5,713 bases of DNA from Alphaproteobacteria bacterium (GTDB lineage Bacteria; Pseudomonadota; Alphaproteobacteria; SHNJ01), in contig CANGQU010000057.1 in the NCBI GenBank assembly GCA_947456345.1, forward strand, positions 1-5,713, read 5' to 3'. A program made the translations under genes and the position numbers. The notes beneath the pieces were generated by a model, which made no database searches, was not told where the DNA came from, and worked only from the letters and a program-made list of their open reading frames with translations. How positions within the stretch are numbered: the stretch's first letter is position 1; each line of letters begins with the position of its first letter. Shown piece after piece: positions 1 through 4,564 of this stretch.

Positions 1-335
1 ATTCCCGCCGCGCCGACCGCTCCATGGCTATATGGATTTTGTGGCTGCTGATGCTCGGCTATTTTACCTATCATTTGGTGCAGGGGGAGCGGGGGGCGAT
101 CGCCATGTGGCGCTTACAAGGTCAACTGGCCCATAGCGAAGAGCAGCTGCAGTCTTTGCGTACGGAACGCCAGTCGTTGGAAAAGCATGTACAATTGCTG
201 CACCCCAGCCATGTCGATCCCGATATGTTGGACGAGCAAGCTAGACGTAGCTTGGGCTATGCCGGGCGCAACGAAGTAATGGTCTTGGTACCCAAAGACG
301 GCGGGGCGGTGGTGGTAATGCCCCAGCCGCAGTAG
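1..335 (+). CDS. ftsB: FtsB/DivIC-family septum formation initiator, probably 5'-partial
   Basis: Small bitopic cell division protein. Family members form a coiled-coil complex with FtsL and FtsQ at the division site, with the bulk of the protein on the periplasmic side. From the ATG at 24 the product has 103 residues: a membrane helix at about 2-18, a Gln/Glu/Leu-rich coiled coil at about 28-60, then DPDMLDEQARRSLGY (65-79), which resembles the conserved C-terminal block of alphaproteobacterial members. The reading frame stays open from 24 back to the left edge and codes for several Arg residues (S-R-R-A-D-R-S). Such a basic segment normally precedes the membrane helix in this family, and I see no ribosome binding site before 24. 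I therefore infer that the true start lies a few codons upstream, outside the window. No intrinsic terminator is visible after the stop at 333-335. Family assignment is fairly sure; the symbol is by analogy. Confidence 0.8.
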   Translation, partial: SRRADRSMAIWILWLLMLGYFTYHLVQGERGAIAMWRLQGQLAHSEEQLQSLRTERQSLEKHVQLLHPSHVDPDMLDEQARRSLGYAGRNEVMVLVPKDGGAVVVMPQPQ

Positions 336-353
336 GGAGTTGTCCGTCGTCAG

Positions 354-423
354 TTATCGGTTGTCAGTAATGGGTTATCATATGTTTATGCTTAATCCAG
401 TAACCAGTAACTGCCAACCATAA
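354..423. repeat. Imperfect inverted repeat (hairpin-forming) downstream of ftsB
   Basis: The left arm 354-377 and right arm 401-423 are reverse complements with one single-base indel and about four mismatches, separated by 23 bases. Each arm contains the GGTT and CAGT words seen in many short dispersed intergenic repeats. No T-run follows, so it is not a classical terminator. It could be a small dispersed repeat or a transcript 3'-end stabiliser; only a genome-wide search would tell. Confidence 0.55.
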
Positions 424-449
424 ACCGGATCTGGTGCGGGTAGAGGGGG
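416..449. repeat. Direct repeat copy 1: displaced duplicate of the tRNA-Leu 3' end plus flank
   Basis: This 34-base segment matches 549-582 at 33 of 34 positions (the difference is A at 422 versus C at 555), at an offset of 133 bases. Read on the minus strand it contains the last 18 bases of the tRNA-Leu gene including the encoded CCA, followed by 16 bases of its downstream flank. There is no tRNA body to its right, so it is a non-functional fragment. A duplicated tRNA 3' end is the usual trace left by tyrosine integrases, but a simple local duplication would look the same. Confidence 0.85.
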
Positions 450-476
450 AAGATTTTTTTGTGACGCGCGACGCGC

Positions 477-502
477 GGTCGCCGGTCGGCTCCGGTTCGA
501 CC
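477..502. repeat. GC-rich hairpin between the two tRNA-end repeats
   Basis: GGTCG-CCGG (477-485) pairs with CCGG-TT-CGACC (492-502). The stem has nine base pairs with a two-base TT bulge and a six-base loop. Just upstream lies a tandem GACGCGC-GACGCGC (463-476) and a run of seven Ts (454-460). The T-run is 5' of the hairpin on the plus strand, and the minus-strand side has As, so this is not an intrinsic terminator in either direction. Its function is unknown. Confidence 0.6.
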
Positions 503-548
503 CCTTAAATAGCGCTAGGGATTTGCGCACGGTCAATTGTCAATCAGT

Positions 549-582
549 AACCATCAACCGGATCTGGTGCGGGTAGAGGGGG
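549..582. repeat. Direct repeat copy 2, covering the 3' end of tRNA-Leu
   Basis: This is the partner of 416-449 (33 of 34 identical). Positions 565-582 are the terminal 18 bases of the tRNA gene, made up of CCA, discriminator, the 3' half of the acceptor stem, the 3' T-stem strand and two T-loop bases. Positions 549-564 are downstream flank. The overlap with a tRNA 3' end makes it a candidate attachment site, although no integrase gene is present in the window. Confidence 0.85.
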
Positions 583-649
583 TCGAACCCACACACCTTT
601 CGATACAGGAACCTAAATCCTGCGCGTCTGCCAGTTCCGCCATACCCGC
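565..649 (-). tRNA. tRNA-Leu (anticodon UAG), with encoded CCA
   Basis: On the minus strand the sequence folds as an 85-nt class II tRNA. The seven-base acceptor stem GCGGGTA (649-643) pairs with TACCCGC (575-569), followed by discriminator A (568) and encoded CCA (567-565). The anticodon stem CAGGA/TCCTG encloses the loop TTTAGGT, giving anticodon TAG, which reads CUN leucine codons. A long variable arm forms ATC-GAAA-GGT, as expected for leucine. The T-loop is TTCGACC. One oddity is that the T-stem GTGGG/CCCTC contains a U-U mismatch (positions 591 and 577). The gene is transcribed away from tig, and a tRNA-Leu gene upstream of tig is common in alphaproteobacteria. Its 3' end is duplicated at 432-449. 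Confidence 0.95.
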
Positions 650-658
650 ATACCCAAA

Positions 659-687
659 CCCATACCCCAGGCCGCCATTCCCGTCAA
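659..687 (-). promoter_or_regulatory. Candidate sigma-70-type promoter for tRNA-Leu
   Basis: On the minus strand, TTGACG (687-682) is followed after exactly 17 bases by TATGGG (664-659). That is a good -35 element, ideal spacing and a fair -10. Transcription would start near 652, leaving only a very short leader before the tRNA 5' end at 649. A second minus-strand TTGACA occurs at 724-719, but its best-spaced -10 (CTTAGA) is weaker. Confidence 0.45.
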
Positions 688-716
688 CCCCAGGTCTAAG
701 GGGTTAATATAATTCC

Positions 717-748
717 CTTGTCAACCGGACAAGCTTGTCTTAACTATA
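717..748 (+). promoter_or_regulatory. Candidate heat-shock (sigma-32-like) promoter and palindrome upstream of tig
   Basis: CTTG at 717-720, preceded by CC, is followed after 18 bases by CTTAACT (739-745). This is close to the alphaproteobacterial heat-shock promoter pattern CTTG-N17/18-CYTATNT, with one mismatch in the -10 element. Overlapping it are three CTTGTC half-sites: CTTGTC (717-722), then GACAAG (728-733) immediately joined to CTTGTC (734-739), which together make a perfect 12-bp palindrome at 728-739. A perfect TATAAT also lies upstream at 708-713 but lacks a recognisable -35. The real start site cannot be decided from sequence. Confidence 0.35.
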
Positions 749-806
749 GCGCAAATCAACGCGATTGGGCCTTTGCTGCGCAATCACAACTCAGAGAATT
801 TATTCC

Positions 807-2255
807 ATGCAAGTCGTACAAAAACAACAAGACGGTTTAAAGCACAGCTTCGAGGTCAAGATCCCAGCCCAAGTGATCGCGCTTAATGTTGAAAAAAAGC
901 TTCAGGAAATCGCCGGTCAGGTCAATATGCCGGGCTTCCGTCCGGGCAAAGCGCCATTGACCTTGTTGAAACAAAAATACGGCCCATCTGTTATGGGTGA
1001 GGTGGTGGATTTCACCGTCCGTGATTCGTATAACAAGGCTCTGTCGGATAAAAAATTGCGCGCCGCCATGGCACCCAAGGTGGAAATAAAAGAATTCGGC
1101 GAAAACAAAGACTTGGTGTTTAACTTTGATGTAGAGGTTTTGCCAGAAATTGCCTTGGGCGATTTATCCAAGATCAAATTGGAGCGAATCGAGTGTCTGG
1201 CCACCGATGCGGATGTTGCCGAAGCCATTCAAAAACTATCCGAACGGCATCGTGGGTTCACCGATGCCCCATCCGGCCATGCGGCTGCGGATGGTGATCG
1301 CGTCACGTTGGATTTTTTGGGCAAAGTTGACGGCGTAGCTTTTGCTGGCGGCGAAGCCAAAGGCCACCAATTGACCCTGGGTTCGGGCACGTTCTTGCCC
1401 GATTTTGAAAAAGGCGTTGTCGGTTTCAAAGTGGGGGATAGCCGCGATATCCCGGTCGCTTTCCCCGAACAATATCATGCCCAGGAATTGGCCGGTAAAA
1501 CCGCACAATTCACCATCACTGTGCACAAAATCGAAGCCGCCGCAGCGGCCAAGGCCGATGACGAGCTGGCCAAGCGTTTGGGCTTTACGACCCTCGAAGA
1601 TTTGCAAGCCGCCGCCAAAACCCAAATTGGCCGCGAATATGAACAAGTTGCGCGCGAGCGGAACAAAAAAATGCTGTTCGATGTCTTGGCCGAGACTTAT
1701 GCCTTTGACTTGCCGCTCGGCTTGGTAGAGCAAGAGTTCGAAGCCATCTGGAAGCAATTCCAAGACGCCAAAGCCAAAGGGCAAGTCGCCGAGGAAGACA
1801 AGGATAAATCCGACGATGAAATGCGCGACGAATTGACCGCCATCGCCGAACGCCGCGTGCAATTGGGCTTGTTGCTGGCGGAAATGGGGCAGCATTACAA
1901 AATCGATGTCTCGGACGATGAATTGCGCCGCGCGATCATGGCCCAGGCGCAAAACTATCCCGGCCAAGAGCAAAAGGTCATCGAATATTACAGCCACAAC
2001 GCCCAGGCGTTGATGTCGTTGCGCGGCCCATTGTTAGAGGACAAGGTCATCGATTTCATTTTTGAATCGGCCAATGTCACCGTAAAGTCAATGACCAAGG
2101 AAGATTTGTTCAAGGTGGATGATTCTGCGCCAAAAACGGCTAAAAAATCGGCTAAGGTTAAGAAAGCAGCCAAAACCGATGGCGGCGAGGCCGCAAGCCC
2201 GCAAGCCGCCGAGGAAGCGCCCAAGCCAAAAAAACCCAAGGCCAAAAAAGAATAG
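807..2255 (+). CDS. tig: Trigger factor, ribosome-associated chaperone and peptidyl-prolyl isomerase
   Basis: Binds the ribosome near the exit tunnel and protects and helps fold nascent chains; family members also isomerise prolyl bonds. The product has 482 residues. The ribosome-binding domain (about 1-115) carries the signature GFRPGKAP at 43-50, the same position as in E. coli. An FKBP-type PPIase domain covers about 160-246 (LDFLGKVDG, LGSGTFLPDFEKGVVG), and the SurA-like chaperone domain about 250-435. The last 46 residues or so are a Lys/Ala/Pro/Glu-rich tail, making the protein longer than the E. coli one (432). I chose the ATG at 807 over the in-frame ATG at 765 because MQVVQKQQDGLKHSFEV matches the family N-terminus and a weak AGAG lies upstream. 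clpP follows after 9 bases, so the two are probably co-transcribed. Confidence 0.97.
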   Translation: MQVVQKQQDGLKHSFEVKIPAQVIALNVEKKLQEIAGQVNMPGFRPGKAPLTLLKQKYGPSVMGEVVDFTVRDSYNKALSDKKLRAAMAPKVEIKEFGENKDLVFNFDVEVLPEIALGDLSKIKLERIECLATDADVAEAIQKLSERHRGFTDAPSGHAAADGDRVTLDFLGKVDGVAFAGGEAKGHQLTLGSGTFLPDFEKGVVGFKVGDSRDIPVAFPEQYHAQELAGKTAQFTITVHKIEAAAAAKADDELAKRLGFTTLEDLQAAAKTQIGREYEQVARERNKKMLFDVLAETYAFDLPLGLVEQEFEAIWKQFQDAKAKGQVAEEDKDKSDDEMRDELTAIAERRVQLGLLLAEMGQHYKIDVSDDELRRAIMAQAQNYPGQEQKVIEYYSHNAQALMSLRGPLLEDKVIDFIFESANVTVKSMTKEDLFKVDDSAPKTAKKSAKVKKAAKTDGGEAASPQAAEEAPKPKKPKAKKE

Positions 2256-2264
2256 GAGTTCCCC

Positions 2265-2927
2265 ATGACCATCCGTGACCGCGATCCGATTGACGTTTAC
2301 CAAAACATGCTGGTGCCGATGGTGATCGAGCAAACCGCGCGCGGGGAGCGTTCTTTTGATATCTATTCCCGCCTGCTCAAGGAGCGGATTATTTTCCTCG
2401 TGGGCGGTGTGAACGACAACATGTCGTCCTTGGTGTGCGCGCAATTGCTGTTTTTGGAATCGGAAAACCCGACCAAGGATATTTATATGTACATTAATTC
2501 GCCCGGTGGTATCGTCACCAGCGGTTTGGCCATGTACGACACCATGCAATATATCCGCTGCCATGTGAACACCGTGTGCATCGGTCAAGCGGCGTCGATG
2601 GGATCATTGTTGTTGACGGCGGGCCAAAAGGGCAAGCGTTTCGCGTTGCCGAATGCGCGCGTGATGATTCATCAACCATCCGGTGGTGCGCAGGGTCAGG
2701 CGACCGATATCGAAATCCAAGCGCGCGAGATTTTGTCACTGCGCGAGCGTTTGAACCAAATTTACGTCAAACACACCGGTCAGAAATTGGATACCATTGC
2801 GGCCTCGATGGAGCGCGATAAATTCATGAATCCGCAAGAAGCCAAAGAATTCGGCCTAATCGACCAAGTGGTCGAATCCCGCCCGGGCGGCAAGGAATCC
2901 AAGGAAGACGACAAGAAAGCGGCGTAA
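2265..2927 (+). CDS. clpP: ATP-dependent Clp protease proteolytic subunit
   Basis: Serine peptidase that forms the two-ring, 14-subunit degradation chamber and receives unfolded substrates from ClpX (or ClpA) in the cytoplasm. The product has 220 residues. Catalytic Ser111 lies in GQAASMGS, His136 in [10 protein letters not shown], and Asp185 in MERDKFM, the same numbering as the E. coli precursor. The oxyanion/substrate strand INSPGG lies at 78-82 and is intact. A strong ribosome binding site AGGAG (2254-2258) overlaps the tig stop codon and fixes the start at 2265, which gives the usual short N-terminal segment ([18 protein letters not shown]) with possible self-processing. One small oddity is RCHVNT at 98-103, where many homologs have a proline-containing segment. 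The C-terminal tail is Lys/Asp/Glu-rich. Transcription should end at the terminator 2955-2984, so clpX is not in this operon. Confidence 0.98.
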   Translation: MTIRDRDPIDVYQNMLVPMVIEQTARGERSFDIYSRLLKERIIFLVGGVNDNMSSLVCAQLLFLESENPTKDIYMYINSPGGIVTSGLAMYDTMQYIRCHVNTVCIGQAASMGSLLLTAGQKGKRFALPNARVMIHQPSGGAQGQATDIEIQAREILSLRERLNQIYVKHTGQKLDTIAASMERDKFMNPQEAKEFGLIDQVVESRPGGKESKEDDKKAA

Positions 2928-2954
2928 GTTAAGCGCATAGCGGTTAGAGTATAG

Positions 2955-2984
2955 AAAACCCCGCCAGCGATGGCGGGGTTTTTT
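2955..2984 (+). terminator. Intrinsic terminator after clpP
   Basis: AAAACCCCGCCA (2955-2966) pairs perfectly with TGGCGGGGTTTT (2971-2982) around a GCGA tetraloop, and a run of six Ts spans 2979-2984. Because the stem begins with four As, the minus strand also shows a GC stem followed by Ts, so it may terminate transcription from the convergent gene ending at 3027 as well. Confidence 0.92.
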
Positions 2985-3026
2985 GTTAGAAGTTCTGCAT
3001 TACGGGCAACTTGTTTAGTCGACCAT

Positions 3027-3512
3027 TTAACGCTGACGTTGCTGATGCAATACGTCTTTCCGGCGACGACGGTAATTACTAACGGGGTTAAAAGAGTCCA
3101 TCATCACGATCAAACTAGTCACCAGTATTGTTCCTGTTACTCCGCCAATTAATGCTCCTGTCTTTACATGCTGGGACAAAGTGGCATCATCCACGACTTG
3201 TACCTGTGTCGCGATACTCAATTTTTTGGTTTCTCCGGTCGGGATGTACTCCCCAGCCAATCCTTTTTGAATGCGAACGTAACTTGGCTTTTCTTGCTCA
3301 ACATTTCTTGTCTCGTGTCCTTGGCCATAGCCAAAAAGTGCGCCAGCGCCAGCGCCTGAAATAGCGCCAAATGTAAGGACGGCCACATATAACCAAGTAC
3401 CGAGGCCGCGCTCTTGCCAAGCGTAGCGCAATGACTGGCCCCTTGTTTCTGTTCCTCTTGGCACGGGGGTGCCCAGATTCTGATACAAGATTGGATTTAA
3501 TTCATCGGCCAT
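3027..3512 (-). CDS. Hypothetical two-helix membrane protein with glycine-rich helices
   Basis: I do not recognise the family. The product has 161 residues. An Arg-containing N-terminal segment (1-37) precedes a hydrophobic Gly/Ala-rich helix at about 38-63, which contains a GAISGAGAGALFGYG small-residue pattern. A polar loop of about 50 residues follows, then a second helix at about 117-138 (GALIGGVTGTILV), and a very basic tail with RRRRK at 148-152. The positive-inside rule suggests both ends are cytoplasmic and the loop periplasmic. There is no signal peptidase or lipoprotein box. The start is well supported by AGGAGGA at 3517-3523, four bases upstream. The gene is convergent with clpP across the shared terminator and divergent from the XRE regulator, which makes that regulator a plausible controller. 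By eye it is more AT-rich in codon choice than tig or clpP. The coding call is fairly firm; the function is unknown. Confidence 0.8.
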   Translation of the reverse strand: MADELNPILYQNLGTPVPRGTETRGQSLRYAWQERGLGTWLYVAVLTFGAISGAGAGALFGYGQGHETRNVEQEKPSYVRIQKGLAGEYIPTGETKKLSIATQVQVVDDATLSQHVKTGALIGGVTGTILVTSLIVMMDSFNPVSNYRRRRKDVLHQQRQR

Positions 3513-3572
3513 ATTATCCTCCTGCTATGTTCTAATTACGAGTGCAGCGTATACAATTTTCCCCAAAAGATA

Positions 3573-3590
3573 TATTTAAATACGTAAATA
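3573..3590. promoter_or_regulatory. Candidate operator in the divergent intergenic region
   Basis: TATTTA (3573-3578) and TAAATA (3585-3590) form a 6-6-6 inverted repeat within the AT-rich 128-base gap between the two divergent genes. Dimeric XRE proteins often bind sites of this kind next to their own genes. AT-rich DNA yields such palindromes by chance fairly often, so this is only a candidate. Confidence 0.3.
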
Positions 3591-3640
3591 ATAGTGTTAA
3601 CTTGATTTTTTATTAATTATCGGCTAGTAAAATTGATATT

Positions 3641-4306
3641 ATGACCAGCATTACCATCGAACAAATCAAGGCCGCGCGGGGCTTGTTGGATTGGACGCAG
3701 GCGGATTTAGCCCGGGAAACCGGCTTGTCGCTGACGGCGTTGAATAATATTGAACGCCGCATCGCCAGCCCTCGGCAACGCACGATGGATTTGATCGCCA
3801 AAACCCTGGAGCAGGGGGGTGTCGAATTCACTGACGGTCCGGGTGTTAAAATGCGCGGTGAGGCGTTTGAGTTTTTGGAATTCAAGGGTCGGGATTTTAT
3901 TGATCGGCAAACTCAGGACTTGATGCAACACATCAAATCCGGCGATTATGTCTGGATGTGCAATTCAGATGAGCGGAAAATCCGTCAATATGGCGCAGCG
4001 GCGGATGATACTTATCAAATTTTTTTGCGTGAGAATAAAATTGATGAAAGGATCATCGTGCCTCACGGGCATAATTATTTTGTCTCACACCCCAAAGCCT
4101 ATCGCTGGATTACGCCAGAAGTGATTGGGCCAATTTTATGGATGGTCTATGCCGACCGGACCGCATTCTTTATTTGGGAAAAACCGATGCGGTGCATTGT
4201 CATTCGCAGCCAAAGCTTGCACGATGCCTACAAAAAGCAATTCCAATTTCTGTGGAAGCAGGCCAAGCTGCCGCCGCCGCACATCCAATCCGCCTTTAAA
4301 AAATAA
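3641..4306 (+). CDS. XRE-family transcriptional regulator with a C-terminal PLD/TrmB-like effector domain
   Basis: Predicted cytoplasmic DNA-binding regulator of 221 residues. A Cro/C1-type helix-turn-helix covers about 5-62: TQADLARETG (19-28) is the positioning helix and SLTALNNIERR (30-40) the recognition helix. GVEFTDGPGVKM (60-71) matches the end of the common short alphaproteobacterial XRE proteins. The remaining 140 residues or so are an extra domain. Its end, running from WMVYADRTAFFIWE to FQFLWKQAK, resembles the PLD-like effector domain of TrmB-type regulators (a 'VYGDK...FELLW' pattern); this is my inference from pattern memory. The HTH begins almost at residue 5, so ATG 3641 is the likely start. 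No Shine-Dalgarno is visible, but TAAAAT at 3628-3633 could be a -10 element that makes the mRNA leaderless. It is divergent from the 3027-3512 gene. Its ligand and targets are unknown. Confidence 0.85.
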   Translation: MTSITIEQIKAARGLLDWTQADLARETGLSLTALNNIERRIASPRQRTMDLIAKTLEQGGVEFTDGPGVKMRGEAFEFLEFKGRDFIDRQTQDLMQHIKSGDYVWMCNSDERKIRQYGAAADDTYQIFLRENKIDERIIVPHGHNYFVSHPKAYRWITPEVIGPILWMVYADRTAFFIWEKPMRCIVIRSQSLHDAYKKQFQFLWKQAKLPPPHIQSAFKK

Positions 4307-4564
4307 AACCATTTCGCAACTGCAACCGTGTTGTTGCCGTAACGCTGGGCGGCAAATGGCGGAAATGCAGGGCGGGTTGTGCCCTTTGGGTTACTCTGGA
4401 TAATATTTGTGCCGGTTGTTGAAACTATGTGGCCACGAATGCAGCGCACAAAAGCTATGCTATAAAGATAATATTAACCACATCTGTTCCACCATAGATT
4501 TAAGACCTATATCTTTATTTAAACCACAAAAAAACCCCCGCCGACTGGCCGGTTCGAGGTAAAA
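4307..4564. other. Gene-free interval upstream of clpX
   Basis: I see no credible gene in these 258 bases. A possible clpX promoter is TTGTGC (4377-4382), 16 bases, then GATAAT (4399-4404). TATAAA (4461-4466) and GATAAT (4467-4472) are further -10-like words without good -35 partners. No intrinsic terminator follows the regulator gene. Just before clpX, positions 4529-4552 read on the minus strand form a short bulged GC stem followed by seven Ts, which looks like a terminator facing away from clpX. Confidence 0.5.

Noticed and set aside
450..462. T-run at 454-460 as a terminator for ftsB
   Set aside because: No stable hairpin precedes the Ts on the plus strand; the GC-rich hairpin lies downstream of them.
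420..660. CRISPR-like array, because of short repeats in the region
   Set aside because: There are only two copies of the 34-mer, one being a tRNA end, with a single spacer of about 100 bases and no cas genes.
765..806. Upstream in-frame ATG extending trigger factor by 14 residues
   Set aside because: The extra residues do not resemble the family, no ribosome binding site precedes 765, and the ATG at 807 gives the usual N-terminus with the signature at residues 43-50.
1236..1997. 253-codon open frame on the minus strand within tig
   Set aside because: It is antisense to the conserved PPIase and chaperone domains of trigger factor, has no ribosome binding site I can see and no recognisable domain.
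2088..2588. 166-codon minus-strand open frame spanning the tig-clpP junction
   Set aside because: It overlaps two well-supported genes in antisense and its Gly/Phe- and His-rich translation looks like a shadow.
2970..3364. Small plus-strand open frames (2970-3152, 3128-3364, 3168-3359)
   Set aside because: They are antisense to the minus-strand gene with a strong ribosome binding site, or overlap the clpP terminator, and have no family features.
4125..4403. 92-codon plus-strand open frame overlapping the end of the regulator gene
   Set aside because: It is mostly out of frame within the regulator, lacks a ribosome binding site and has no recognisable domain.
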